Notes under the pieces: generated by a model | The model's input: only the letters and a program-made list of their open reading frames with translations | What the model was told of the DNA's origin: nothing | The model's database searches: none | Shown: piece after piece, positions 25,291-34,572 of the stretch | Position numbering within the stretch: the first letter of the stretch is position 1 | Layout of the letters: every line of letters starts with the position of its first letter | From: Pedobacter petrophilus | GTDB taxonomy: Bacteria; Bacteroidota; Bacteroidia; Sphingobacteriales; Sphingobacteriaceae | NCBI RefSeq assembly: GCF_009674725.1 | Contig: NZ_WKKH01000025.1 | Coordinates: 1 to 64,000 of the forward strand | DNA: 64,000 nucleotides | Direction: 5' to 3' | Translations under genes and position numbers: made by a program

Positions 25291-27804
25291 TTATTTTTTA
25301 GGATCTAAAATATCTTTGATTCTGATATTTAAATCTTCATAATGTGCTTTTGTAATGGCATCTCCGGCAGCTGATCTCGCTTTAGTGGTTGCCCATAACG
25401 TTTTAAGTTCTGCCCTAACCAATGGTCTGATATCTGACAAGGCAACGTTAACAGGCGTTAAGCCATAGCTTGCCGCAGACTCCACCGGAAATCCTACCGG
25501 TAATTCAGATTCTTTAGTCATTAGATTTTCCAAACGATCTACGTAAGCACGCTGTAAATTGCGTTTAAATGCATCGGCCATGCCTGCCGCAAATACCGAA
25601 GACCTTAAATCTGTAAACATTTCTGGTAAAGTATAAGCTTTTGCCGGTCCGTTTTTGGTTTCATTATCCAATAAACGGGCAAGACGTGGTGCTGCTAACA
25701 GGTTTCCAAGCGTATTGGTTTGAACCGCTTTGATGCGGTTGAGTAAAGTGCCGTTATCAAACTTATTCAACTGATCGTTACTAATTAACCATAACGGCGT
25801 AGTAAACAATTGCTGATTAAAAAAAGTAATCGCTTCTTTTTGTTTAGTTTTTGGTAAATAAGCATAAACTGGTCCTGCCTGATCATACGTTTTGAAGTTT
25901 TCACTTAAGCCACCAACATTGGTTGTTACGTGCCCCATATAACGGTTAAACTGACCTACAATTTCTGTGTAGATTTCTTTTAAATCGCTATAATCTTTTC
26001 CTTTTTGATAAGTCCATTTTTCTACGTTTGGCAAAATGCGTTTTAAGTTAGCAATACCATAAGTACTTGCTTTCATTGCATTATCGCCTAAATCTTCGCT
26101 TTGCAAACGTGGATCAAGACTTGTACCCTGGCGACCATAGAAATACAATGGATTATCAGCATTCTTTAATACCCATTGGTTCAGGATTTCTTTTTCCTGC
26201 TCTGCAGTTTTATTTCCTGGAATCCAAGAATAGCCCCATTTAATTGACCATTTATCGTATTCACCAATTTGCGGGTGCAATTTGGTCACGCCATCACCTG
26301 GTTGGGCAATGTAATTGAAACGGGCATAATCCATAATAGAAGGAGCTGTTCCATGTTTATCAGTAAAAGCTTTAGATCTTAATGAATCTACCGGATAAGC
26401 GTAGCTGGAACCAAAATTATGGGGCAGGCCTAAGGTATGACCAATTTCATGGGATGACACAAAACGAATCAATTCTCCCATCTGTGCATCCGTAAACCTG
26501 GCTTTACGCACTTCAGGATTAATTGCCGCTGTTTGCACAAAATACCAGTTGCGCAATAAGTTCATCACGTTATGGTACCAGCCAATATGCGTTTCTAAAA
26601 TTTGTCCGGTACGTGGATCACTTACATGCGGACCATAAGCATTTGCAATATCTGAAGCGAAATAACGCACCACAGAATACCTGGAGTCTTCTACACTAAA
26701 CTGAGGATCTTCCAGCGGCGTTGGCGCTTGTTTACCTATAATGGCATTTTTGAAACCGGCGGCTTCAAAACCAGCCTGCCAATCGTTTATACCCTGGATT
26801 AAATAAGGCACCCATTTTTTCGGCGTTGCCGGATCAATATAAATTACAATCGGCTTAACTGGCTCAACTAGTTCACCCCTCATGTAGGCAGCAGTATCTT
26901 TAGGCACTAAATTCCAGCGGTGGATGTAAGCGGTGCGTTCCGCTTTTTGTGCATCTGTTCCGTAATCTAACTGCGACTGTCCGAAGAAGCCCACGCGGCT
27001 ATCCATAATTCTTGCCTTAACTGGCGTTTTTGGCAATAAAAGCATGGAAGTATTAAACTCGAAAGTTACCGCAGCATTGCTGTTATCTGTTGGAGATTCT
27101 GCCGCCTTATACGTTTTCTCTGTTTTAACCTCAATATTGATGGGAAAGGTCTTTACGGTATCAATATAAGAACGGGTAGCATCGTATGCAATTACTTTGT
27201 AGGCTTTACGAATCTGATCTGTCGCACCAATCGCCATAATGTCGCCGTTATAAAAATCGGTTACATCAATTACAAAGCCTGTGGTATCTTTATTATAGGC
27301 CTTAATGTCAAAGCCAGCTAAAATCTGATCAAGATTAGAGTTTTTAACTGACTCATACATATCGCTATTTGGATCTGCTTTGGTGGCGTAACTCGGTACA
27401 CGGATGTAAACCTGCTTTCCTCTACGCTCCCATTTCCAGACTTGTTCGTTCAATTCTTCACCACCATACTGCTGGTTGCCCACTTTTACACCAACAGGTG
27501 CCTTTGCCAAACGCGTCACCACTAGCATTTCGCGGTTTACCAGACTATCCGGTATTTCGAAATACCATTTATCATCAACCTTATGGGTTTTAAACAAGCC
27601 GTTAGTAGTTCTGGCTTTGGCCGTAATCACTTCAGAAAATGGCTTAATGCCTTCTTTTTTTGCCGCCGCAGGTGTGGCTGTTGCCGGAGTTGCCGGGGTA
27701 GTTGTTCCCTTTTTATTTTTTTTCTGCGCAAATGCTGAATTTGAACTTGCCAAACCAAGCGCAACCATACCTGCAAATGCAAGTACGCTAAGCTGTTTCT
27801 TCAT
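25291..27804 (-). CDS. Secreted zinc-dependent metalloprotease (DUF5117/5118 type)
   Basis: A large exported protein of 837 residues with a signal peptide (about 1-26) and an alanine/threonine/proline-rich linker (about 27-50). The metal site is HEIGHTLGLPHNFG (about 452-465), an HExxHxxGxxH metzincin-like motif. The blocks before it correspond to the DUF5118/DUF5117 regions seen in Bacteroidetes zinc proteases, and the C-terminal part to DUF4953. It is probably located in the periplasm or outside the cell. It is a single-gene unit with its own terminator. Substrate unknown. Confidence 0.9.
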   Translation of the reverse strand: MKKQLSVLAFAGMVALGLASSNSAFAQKKNKKGTTTPATPATATPAAAKKEGIKPFSEVITAKARTTNGLFKTHKVDDKWYFEIPDSLVNREMLVVTRLAKAPVGVKVGNQQYGGEELNEQVWKWERRGKQVYIRVPSYATKADPNSDMYESVKNSNLDQILAGFDIKAYNKDTTGFVIDVTDFYNGDIMAIGATDQIRKAYKVIAYDATRSYIDTVKTFPINIEVKTEKTYKAAESPTDNSNAAVTFEFNTSMLLLPKTPVKARIMDSRVGFFGQSQLDYGTDAQKAERTAYIHRWNLVPKDTAAYMRGELVEPVKPIVIYIDPATPKKWVPYLIQGINDWQAGFEAAGFKNAIIGKQAPTPLEDPQFSVEDSRYSVVRYFASDIANAYGPHVSDPRTGQILETHIGWYHNVMNLLRNWYFVQTAAINPEVRKARFTDAQMGELIRFVSSHEIGHTLGLPHNFGSSYAYPVDSLRSKAFTDKHGTAPSIMDYARFNYIAQPGDGVTKLHPQIGEYDKWSIKWGYSWIPGNKTAEQEKEILNQWVLKNADNPLYFYGRQGTSLDPRLQSEDLGDNAMKASTYGIANLKRILPNVEKWTYQKGKDYSDLKEIYTEIVGQFNRYMGHVTTNVGGLSENFKTYDQAGPVYAYLPKTKQKEAITFFNQQLFTTPLWLISNDQLNKFDNGTLLNRIKAVQTNTLGNLLAAPRLARLLDNETKNGPAKAYTLPEMFTDLRSSVFAAGMADAFKRNLQRAYVDRLENLMTKESELPVGFPVESAASYGLTPVNVALSDIRPLVRAELKTLWATTKARSAAGDAITKAHYEDLNIRIKDILDPKK

Positions 27805-27893
27805 TTATGAGTTAGTTTATAAGAATAATAGAGTTCGAAGTTAGCCGCTTGTTACTGCAAAATCTTTGTGTAACCAGAAAATTACTGGCTGCT

Positions 27894-29141
27894 TCAGATC
27901 CTTTTTTCCAGGCGCACAAATTTGAAGAAAACACGCTTGTCGCGATAGATTTCGAAAATAAGCGTTCTGTTTGGCCATGACTTAAATAACTCATTAATGT
28001 CATTTAATGTATAAGAATCAATTGATTTAAAATCAATCCCGATTATCTCATCCTGCGGACAAAAACCTGCTTTTTCTGCTGGAGAGTCTTCGTCAATTTC
28101 ACCGATTAATACTCTTTTAAATTGATTCTGTTCCAGGTAAACCACCATACCAAGCATATCATGCTGGAAAGCTTTTTTACGGTTTGAGTTCGGCCTGAGG
28201 TACAAAAAACCTTCCTGATAATTGAACTGAACATCAAATTTACGCAGAATTTCTCCACCTAAATTTCCATTCCGGCTAATCAGATCAATTTTCGATGAAA
28301 TGGACTCAAAATTTGGAAATCCGGTGACCACATTTGCGAAAACATGTTTACCAATATAAAATTTAGAGATTCTGCCAACAAAGCCTTTAATCTGCCCGCT
28401 TAAACTCATGCCCAGGTTTGCTTTAATTTTTTGGTCTGGAACTGGAAATGCACGGCCATCCAGCATTTCCAATGATAAGGCATGGCTGGCTCCGGTATCA
28501 ATAAGCAGGCGCGTTTTCACCCTTAACGTATCATTAATAACCACTTCAGTGGCGATATAAGGTTTATTTTTTTCAATCAGGATCGGAACCTTGCTCCCAC
28601 GGTATTTTACCTTGCGTTTCAGATCACTAAAAATTAATTGATTGCTGCTATACCTAATGTCTACAACAAAACTATTGAAAAAATCGAAGCCGATTAATCC
28701 AAAGATTTTTATCCCTAAATGACCAGATAAATTAAAAAAATCTTCCTTCAAAACAGCTGTTGGAATATATTTAATTTTTGCACTCCCCAACTGCGCACTT
28801 ACATTTTGAGATACATAAGCATCAACATGCTCTACACCCAAACCTGATAATTTAATTTTGCGCATGGTGCTGAAATTAACCGAATCAATAATGGAAGGTT
28901 CGGTTATGATAAGTGGCCCAACGCCAGTATCCAAAACGAAATCATAGGGCCCTTTACCGTTTACAAATAATGGAATGATGATGAGATTTTTAATGCACTT
29001 AAATGGTATCGACTGTTTGGTTCTGTTGCCAGAAAACGCAAAATCCTGAGCATAAACTTTAAAAAAAGACAAAAGGAAAGCCAGGCAAATCATTACTTTG
29101 CAAAACACCAAAAAGGTTACACAAGTATATTTGGCTAACAT
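27894..29141 (-). CDS. Retropepsin-like aspartic protease with PDZ domain
   Basis: A 415-residue exported protein. After a hydrophobic N-terminus come two retropepsin-like halves, each with an active-site motif: FVLDTGVG (about residues 68-75) and LLIDTGASHA (about 213-222), so both catalytic aspartates are on one chain. A C-terminal PDZ domain follows (about 335-405; EDSPAEKAGFCPQDEIIGID). An internal ATG at 29093 gives a more typical signal peptide (MICLAFLL), so the true start may be there. It probably processes periplasmic proteins. Substrate unknown. Confidence 0.88.
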   Translation of the reverse strand: MLAKYTCVTFLVFCKVMICLAFLLSFFKVYAQDFAFSGNRTKQSIPFKCIKNLIIIPLFVNGKGPYDFVLDTGVGPLIITEPSIIDSVNFSTMRKIKLSGLGVEHVDAYVSQNVSAQLGSAKIKYIPTAVLKEDFFNLSGHLGIKIFGLIGFDFFNSFVVDIRYSSNQLIFSDLKRKVKYRGSKVPILIEKNKPYIATEVVINDTLRVKTRLLIDTGASHALSLEMLDGRAFPVPDQKIKANLGMSLSGQIKGFVGRISKFYIGKHVFANVVTGFPNFESISSKIDLISRNGNLGGEILRKFDVQFNYQEGFLYLRPNSNRKKAFQHDMLGMVVYLEQNQFKRVLIGEIDEDSPAEKAGFCPQDEIIGIDFKSIDSYTLNDINELFKSWPNRTLIFEIYRDKRVFFKFVRLEKRI

Positions 29142-29190
29142 TAAATTAAATTTAATAAATTAGTTGGCAATTATCAATTTCTAATTGAGC

Positions 29191-30522
29191 ATGATGTTTC
29201 ACAATAAAGTTTACTATTCTTTTTTCGCCGCATCCCTCCTGTTTGTATCAGCCCTAACAAGCTGTTCTACAGACCATATCATTGCTAAAAAAGTTGCTAA
29301 AGAGTTTAAAAATTCATCGGTAATTAAGCAGTATCAGGTTGGTTTCGCATTGTACAATATGGAAGAGCAGAAAATGATCTTTCAAAAAGATGCCGATAAG
29401 TATTTTACACCTGCATCAAACACCAAGCTTTATACTTTTTACGCAAGTTTAAAAATGTTACCAGAGTTAATGCCTGCTTTGAAGTACGTAGAACAAAACG
29501 ATTCTTTAATTTTCTGGGGAACCGGAGACCCTTCCTTTCTTCAATTTGCTGTAAAGGATAAATCGGCTTATAATTTTCTTAAAGCCACTAATAAAAAGTT
29601 ATTTTTTGCGCCAGGGCGTTATGCCGGATCTTTTTTTGGTGATGGCTGGAGCTGGGATGATTACGATTATTATTATCAGCCGGAAATTACCGAAATGCCT
29701 GTTATGGATAATATGGTTACTTCGACATACGCTGGTGCGAATAAAATCAATATCGAACCCAAAGTTTTTGCACCTTGTTTCGAAGTAGACGCTACTAAAA
29801 CCACCGGCAATTTTCAGGTAACCAGAGATTTCCTGACTAACCAATTCCGCTACCCGGCAGTTCCGGTTAAGCCTGGCTATAATCAGCAAAACCCTTATAA
29901 AACCAGTACACAAACGACTGTTGAAATATTAACAGATACGCTGCATAAACCCGTTGGCATAGTTAAAATGCAAATCCCTGCTGATGCAAAAACATTGCCT
30001 GGTGCCAAACGCGATTCTGTTCTAAAACACATGATGCTGCCAAGCGATAACTTTATTGCTGAACACCTGCTTTTGGTCTGTTCCAATCAAATCGGCGATA
30101 CGCTGAGTACTACAAAAGCCATTCAGCACATCACTAAAAAATACCTTTCTTTTTTGCCCGATAAAGTAAAATGGGCAGATGGATCGGGCTTATCGCGACA
30201 GAATCTATTTACCCCACGGGATAATATTTACCTGCTTGATTCGATCTATAAACTGGTAAACAACAGGGAAAAGCTTTTTGATATGTTGCCTGCCGGAGGT
30301 AAAACCGGAACGTTAAAAAATGCTTACCCTAAAACAGATCAACCTTTTGTTTATGGCAAAACCGGATCGCTGGGGGGCGTGCATAACCAAAGTGGTTATG
30401 TGTTAACTAAAAAGAGCAAAACCTATATTTACTCCTTTATGAACAACAATTTTATCAACCAAACGGCAGAAGTAAGGGCAGAAATGGTTAGAATAATGAC
30501 TTATATCCATGATCAGTTTTAA
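29191..30522 (+). CDS. dacB: D-alanyl-D-alanine carboxypeptidase (S13/PBP4 type)
   Basis: A penicillin-binding protein of the S13 family, about 443 residues from the ATG at 29191 (a TTG two codons earlier is also open). It is a probable lipoprotein (SALTSCS). The three active-site motifs are PASNTKLYTFY (SxxK), PSDNFIAEHLL (SxN) and YGKTGSLGG (KTG). It trims the terminal D-Ala from peptidoglycan side chains or cleaves cross-links. It is followed after 7 bases by a GH18 gene and then by an AONS-type enzyme gene, so all three form an operon. Confidence 0.92.
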   Translation: MMFHNKVYYSFFAASLLFVSALTSCSTDHIIAKKVAKEFKNSSVIKQYQVGFALYNMEEQKMIFQKDADKYFTPASNTKLYTFYASLKMLPELMPALKYVEQNDSLIFWGTGDPSFLQFAVKDKSAYNFLKATNKKLFFAPGRYAGSFFGDGWSWDDYDYYYQPEITEMPVMDNMVTSTYAGANKINIEPKVFAPCFEVDATKTTGNFQVTRDFLTNQFRYPAVPVKPGYNQQNPYKTSTQTTVEILTDTLHKPVGIVKMQIPADAKTLPGAKRDSVLKHMMLPSDNFIAEHLLLVCSNQIGDTLSTTKAIQHITKKYLSFLPDKVKWADGSGLSRQNLFTPRDNIYLLDSIYKLVNNREKLFDMLPAGGKTGTLKNAYPKTDQPFVYGKTGSLGGVHNQSGYVLTKKSKTYIYSFMNNNFINQTAEVRAEMVRIMTYIHDQF

Positions 30523-30529
30523 TCATTCT

Positions 30530-31543
30530 ATGAAAAAAATATATTTGTTAATCTTTGCTTCTGCGCTACTAGCCATAGCATCCTGCAAAAAAAGTGATGG
30601 TCTGCCTGATGCAACGCCTGCTACGCCTTACGTTGCAGATAATAGCTTTAAAATTGTTTCTTATTTCCCAAGTTACCGTGATCCGGCGGGTGTGGCAGAT
30701 GCAAAATATAAAATGATTACGCATCTTTTTTACGCCTTTTTAAATCCAAATCCAGACGGATCTTTGGCACCACTGGAGCAGCCGGGAAGGTTTGCAACGG
30801 TAATGCAAAAGGCACGCGCTAATGGTGTTAAAACCGGCATCTCTATTTCCGGAACAAAAAGCATTTTCGTAACCATGGCGGCATCAGCAGCAGCGAGAAG
30901 CCTTTTCGTTAAAAACGTGTTACTTTTTTCCACAACAAATAATCTGGATGGTGTTGATCTGGATTGGGAATATCCAAGCACTGCCGATGGATCTGCAGAC
31001 ACTTATTTACTGCTGGTTAAAGAACTTTCAGATTCGCTCCATCATCACCATAAATTTCTAAGTGCAGCCATTACCCCTGGTGTTTACTCGGGCAGCGTTC
31101 GCGATGGCTTAAAATCGGAAGTTTTTCCTTTGATTGATTTTTTCAACATTATGGTTTACGATGGAATTGGCTGGGATAAGGAACAACCCGTTCAGCATGC
31201 CTCCTATAATATGGCCGTTGCAAGTTTAAATTACTGGCTTGGAACGCGTGGAATGCCAAAAGAAAAGGCCGTATTAGGGATTCCCGCTTACGGCAAAAAC
31301 GCAGCAAATGCCAGTAAAGCCTATCGCGAATTTGTCGCCACCAACAATGATACGAGTTTAGATTTTGCCACCATAAACGGCGTGGAATATTTTTATAATG
31401 GAACCGTAACGACCAAACGAAAAGCTATGCTTGCTAAAGAAAGGGCAAACGGCATCATGTTCTGGGAGTTTTACCACGATGATAATTCAGATAAATCGTT
31501 GATAAAAGCGGCAAATGATGCGCTTGGCAGAAACTACAATTAG
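30530..31543 (+). CDS. GH18 glycosidase lipoprotein
   Basis: A 337-residue lipoprotein (start ATG 30530; lipobox LAIASCKK) with a GH18 catalytic domain. The catalytic motif DGVDLDWEYP (DxxDxDxE) lies near residue 145-154, and FFNIMVYD and GIMFWEFYHD mark later barrel strands. GH18 enzymes act on chitin or N-glycans, and some on peptidoglycan-like GlcNAc polymers. The link to a DD-carboxypeptidase in the same operon favours a cell-wall or amino-sugar recycling role over chitin degradation, but this is an inference. Confidence 0.9.
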   Translation: MKKIYLLIFASALLAIASCKKSDGLPDATPATPYVADNSFKIVSYFPSYRDPAGVADAKYKMITHLFYAFLNPNPDGSLAPLEQPGRFATVMQKARANGVKTGISISGTKSIFVTMAASAAARSLFVKNVLLFSTTNNLDGVDLDWEYPSTADGSADTYLLLVKELSDSLHHHHKFLSAAITPGVYSGSVRDGLKSEVFPLIDFFNIMVYDGIGWDKEQPVQHASYNMAVASLNYWLGTRGMPKEKAVLGIPAYGKNAANASKAYREFVATNNDTSLDFATINGVEYFYNGTVTTKRKAMLAKERANGIMFWEFYHDDNSDKSLIKAANDALGRNYN

Positions 31544-31546
31544 GCA

Positions 31547-32593
31547 ATGAAACCGGAATTCCAATCGATCAATCAACCTTTTTCGAACGAGATCACGATC
31601 AATGAAAAAAGTTATCTGTATTTCGGTGGCACCGCTTATTTAGGAATTCCGCAACATCAGGAATTTCAGGATTTATATGTAGAGGGTATTAAAAAATTTG
31701 GATTAAATAACGGCACAAGCCGGAGCAATAATATCCAACTCGGCATTTACAATGAGGCCGAAAAAGTAGCCGCAGCCCGCTACCATGCCGAAGATGCGCT
31801 GATCACTTCTAGTGGATATCTGGCTGCTCAGTTAACAGTTAAACACTTCGCTGCTTTTGGTGCTATAGCATATGCACCAAACACCCATACTGCGCTGTGG
31901 CTAAATGATCCGCCGCCAGTTTCTGGTACTTTTACCAGCTGGAAAAACGATATTGTTGATCAAATCAATACCTCAACTGAAAAAAACTGGGTGCTGATTA
32001 GCAATTCAATGAATAATTTGCAACCTGAAATCTATGATTTTGGTTTTTTGAATGCCATTGAACCTGACAAAAACATCGTGCTCATTGTGGATGATTCTCA
32101 TGGCATTGGCATCAATAATCAGGGCTTAAGTGTACTTAACGCACTGCCCAAAAACAAAAACGTCTCCTGTATCGTGATCGCTTCCATGGCCAAGGCGTTA
32201 GGTGTAGATGCAGGTTTAGTGCTTGGCTCCAAGAAAATCATTTCGGCATTAAAGAACAGCAATATGTTTGTTGGTGCTTCACCTCCCGCAGCCGCAGGGC
32301 TCCATGCCTTTATCCGGGCAGAAGGTATTTACCAGGATCAATGGTCTAAACTTCAGAAAAACATGGCTTTACTCCATAAAAGCTTAGGTAATAAATGGAA
32401 ATTTGCTCCCGGTTTTCCTGCATTTTTAATTGATGATTCAACTATTGATCAATACCTTCTGGAAGAAAATATCCTCATCTCATCCTTCCCTTATCCCACA
32501 AAAGATAGTGATCCCATCAACAGGATTGTATTGAGCAGCTGGCACGAAGAAAAAGACATTATTTCTTTGGTAAAAACGCTTTCAAAAAGATAA
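31547..32593 (+). CDS. AONS-family PLP-dependent aminotransferase-like enzyme
   Basis: A 348-residue fold-type I PLP enzyme that resembles 8-amino-7-oxononanoate synthase and related alpha-oxoamine synthases. The PLP lysine is in VIASMAKALG, and the cofactor aspartate/histidine pair in VDDSHGIG. The glycine-rich LNNGTSRSNN block near the N-terminus is like the NYLG region of AONS. Biotin synthesis is not suggested by context: it starts three bases after the GH18 gene in the DD-carboxypeptidase operon. The substrate may be an amino acid and acyl or sugar-derived compound; unresolved. Confidence 0.8.
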   Translation: MKPEFQSINQPFSNEITINEKSYLYFGGTAYLGIPQHQEFQDLYVEGIKKFGLNNGTSRSNNIQLGIYNEAEKVAAARYHAEDALITSSGYLAAQLTVKHFAAFGAIAYAPNTHTALWLNDPPPVSGTFTSWKNDIVDQINTSTEKNWVLISNSMNNLQPEIYDFGFLNAIEPDKNIVLIVDDSHGIGINNQGLSVLNALPKNKNVSCIVIASMAKALGVDAGLVLGSKKIISALKNSNMFVGASPPAAAGLHAFIRAEGIYQDQWSKLQKNMALLHKSLGNKWKFAPGFPAFLIDDSTIDQYLLEENILISSFPYPTKDSDPINRIVLSSWHEEKDIISLVKTLSKR

Positions 32594-32678
32594 GGAACGG
32601 CCCTGCTTTTAATGTTAAGCATTTAATAAAATAACACTATATTTATTTTAGCTAACATTAACCAAATAGTTTTGAGCT

Positions 32679-32843
32679 GTGGTGTCAAACTATATCCAAG
32701 AGATCAAACAAGGAGATCATTTATCATTTGAGATAGTTTTCAAACTATATCATAAGAAAGTGTATGCCTACTTTTTTAAGAAAACGCTTTGTCAGGATCA
32801 GGCAGAAGAGCTTACCCAAATGGCTTTCATTAAAGGCGTTTAG
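32679..32843 (+). pseudogene. N-terminal remnant of an ECF sigma factor gene
   Basis: Reading from GTG 32679 or 32682 gives 54 residues (SFEIVFKLYHKKVYAYF, then QDQAEELTQMAFIK) that match the start of region 2 in FecI-like ECF sigma factors, then a stop at 32841 where the sequence changes to a different gene. The remaining two thirds of the sigma gene are missing. The joint with the following susD-like sequence lies at about 32835-32845. Such sigma genes normally sit upstream of a fecR-susC-susD set. Confidence 0.7.
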
Positions 32844-33106
32844 AGCACTTAACGCCGTGCGAACCCATGCAGCTGCAACAATAAAACTGCAGCATCTTAG
32901 CTACACAAAGTGATTTAGAAATGCAGTTACCTGGAAAGAAGACTTGAATTTGCGCTGGAGGCCGATTGGTGGTTCGACATTGTGCGAACAAATCAAATGG
33001 CAGCCGTTTTTCCAGGAATCGCATCTTTTAGAGGCATTTATCCTGTTCCTCAGGCAGGATTGATAATGTAAACAACAAAACAGGCTGGCAGAACACGGGC
33101 TACTAA
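32844..33106 (+). pseudogene. Frameshifted C-terminal remnant of a SusD/RagB gene
   Basis: Translation in shifting frames gives the conserved end of SusD-family nutrient-binding lipoproteins: ALNAVRTHA (from 32845), ATQSDLE, YLERRLEFALEADWWFD (from 32928), IVRTN, GIYPVPQA and finally TGWQNTGY before a TAA at 33104. At least three single-base losses are needed to read it through, at about 32920, 32928 and 33058. The first three quarters of susD, and any susC, are absent. A strong terminator follows. This is a decayed polysaccharide-utilisation-type locus. Confidence 0.75.
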
Positions 33107-33125
33107 TTAAAAATTATTTAACAGA

Positions 33126-33157
33126 GCCGGTAGCGCAAAAGCGTTACCGGCTTTTTT
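33126..33157 (+). terminator. Strong terminator after the susD remnant
   Basis: An 11-base-pair stem (33126-33136 with 33141-33151, one G-U pair) with loop AAAA, followed by six T residues. It is presumably the surviving terminator of the deleted susCD operon. Confidence 0.88.
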
Positions 33158-33204
33158 ATGAAGCGATTTACCTTCTTATCGAAAAAAATTTTAATCTTTA
33201 TAAA

Positions 33205-33705
33205 ATGAAAAAGCTTATCCTACTGCTCTCTTTAAGTTTCGTATTTGCTACTATTACTTTAGCTCAAACTACCGAAGTATGGATTGTAAGGCATGCCGAA
33301 AAAGATAAGACCAATCCTGAAGATAAAGATCCGGAGTTATCTGATGAAGGCAGAATCCGGGCAGGCGAACTGGCCACATTTCTAAAGAAAATAAAATTTG
33401 ATGCTGCCTTTTGCACACCTTACAAAAGAACCCGTGAAACCTTAGATTCACTGATCATCCCAAAGGTGATCAATTACAGTGATCCAAAGGCTTTAGTTGA
33501 TTCGGTAAAGAAAAATTATGCCGGCAAAAAAGTAATTGTGGCAGGTCATTCAAATACCGTACTGGAAATTATCGAAGCTTTTGGCGGGAAAAGGCCGAAA
33601 GAAATGCTAACCGACGATGACTATGATTACATTTTCCGATTAACCGTAAAAGATGATAAAGCTAAAGTGAAAATGGAGCAGTTTGGACGACCGCATCATT
33701 TGTAA
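33205..33705 (+). CDS. Exported histidine phosphatase family protein
   Basis: A 166-residue phosphoglycerate-mutase-like phosphatase with a signal peptide (about 1-20). The phosphohistidine motif is VRHAEK (about residues 28-33). The second histidine is in VAGHSNTV (about 113-120), and TPYKRTRET supplies the arginine. It probably acts as a periplasmic or surface phosphatase. The substrate is unknown. Its stop codon is followed by a small palindrome and by the convergent dipeptidase gene. Confidence 0.88.
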   Translation: MKKLILLLSLSFVFATITLAQTTEVWIVRHAEKDKTNPEDKDPELSDEGRIRAGELATFLKKIKFDAAFCTPYKRTRETLDSLIIPKVINYSDPKALVDSVKKNYAGKKVIVAGHSNTVLEIIEAFGGKRPKEMLTDDDYDYIFRLTVKDDKAKVKMEQFGRPHHL

Positions 33706-33713
33706 TTCATAAC

Positions 33714-33740
33714 GCATCCTGCTGAACTTGTTTCAGTATC
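33714..33740. repeat. Short palindrome in convergent gap
   Basis: CTGAA-CTTGT-TTCAG (33722-33736) with flanking GCATCC/GTATC. The text gctgaacttgtttcagtat is of the kind seen as a dispersed intergenic palindrome in many Bacteroidetes genomes (from general knowledge). It lacks a T run. Confidence 0.45.
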
Positions 33741-33767
33741 TTATCTATAATTGAGACTAAAATACAC

Positions 33768-34451
33768 TTAAAGCTTCTCAAAAGGAATATCCATCAGATT
33801 ATACTGTTGCCAACCAACAAAATCATAATGCCACCATTCATTTTCAAGTACGTTTAAACCATATTTTCTCATGGTAGCAATTAGAAAATTTCGATTTTTC
33901 CTCACCTCATTGCTTACTGGTTCATAATTTGCGGCAGCCGCAGCAGAGAAGCTATCATAAGGTGTGGGCATTGGAATTTCTTTTCCGGTTTTTAGATTGA
34001 TTAGTGTCAAATCTACCGCACAGCCCCGGTTATGTTTTGATCCTTTTGCAGGATTAGCCACAAAGTTTTTATCACTTGCCTTCTTGTAAAACTCAACAGT
34101 GGTTGCATACGGGCGATAGCCATCAAAAATCTTTAATCCGTAGCCTTTCTTATTTAATTCTTTTTGAATTTTCTTTAATGACTCTATAACAGGTTTCCTG
34201 GCAAAAGCCCTGGCTTGCTTGTACATCACCTGCTTCATAAAATTATTCTTGGTCGCGTAGCGGATATCCAGCGTAATATTTGGAATGGCTTTTTTAATCT
34301 CCACCAATTCATTATTCGGATTGGTTTTTACCGATGCCAGGTATTGGTTATAGGAATTTACAACAACCAGTTTCTTTACCGATACTGCCTTTTTCTGTGC
34401 AAAGCCAGAAAAAGAAAAAAGAAGAAAAAATATTAAGAGTTTGATTTTCAT
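33768..34451 (-). CDS. VanX-type D-Ala-D-Ala dipeptidase (M15D)
   Basis: A 227-residue exported zinc peptidase with signal peptide (about 1-19). The M15D motifs are IFDGYRP (about 108-114), SKHNRGCAVDLT (zinc histidine and aspartate) and ENEWWHYDF (catalytic glutamate and zinc histidine) near the C-terminus. It hydrolyses D-Ala-D-Ala or similar dipeptides. With an N-terminal signal it would work in the periplasm, for example on peptidoglycan-derived dipeptides rather than in vancomycin resistance. No vanA/vanH genes are near. Confidence 0.9.
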   Translation of the reverse strand: MKIKLLIFFLLFSFSGFAQKKAVSVKKLVVVNSYNQYLASVKTNPNNELVEIKKAIPNITLDIRYATKNNFMKQVMYKQARAFARKPVIESLKKIQKELNKKGYGLKIFDGYRPYATTVEFYKKASDKNFVANPAKGSKHNRGCAVDLTLINLKTGKEIPMPTPYDSFSAAAAANYEPVSNEVRKNRNFLIATMRKYGLNVLENEWWHYDFVGWQQYNLMDIPFEKL

Positions 34452-34572
34452 AAAGGCTTGGTTTTAAGCAATTGCAAAGAATTGTCAACTTTCTAACCAC
34501 ATTGCTATTAAAGTTGACAACCTTAATGTCATTTATTTTTTTATGAAATCTCCCGCAATGAAAAAATAGTGA

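Noticed and set aside
30530..31543. Chitin-utilisation locus
   Set aside because: The GH18 gene has no linked SusC/SusD, GH20 or chitin-binding gene; the susD remnant nearby is separated by another gene and is decayed.
31547..32593. Biotin synthesis gene bioF
   Set aside because: The PLP enzyme resembles AONS, but no other biotin gene is near and the operon is cell-wall related.
33768..34451. Vancomycin-resistance locus
   Set aside because: The VanX-type protein carries a secretion signal and there is no vanH, vanA or vanRS; VanX in resistance acts in the cytoplasm.
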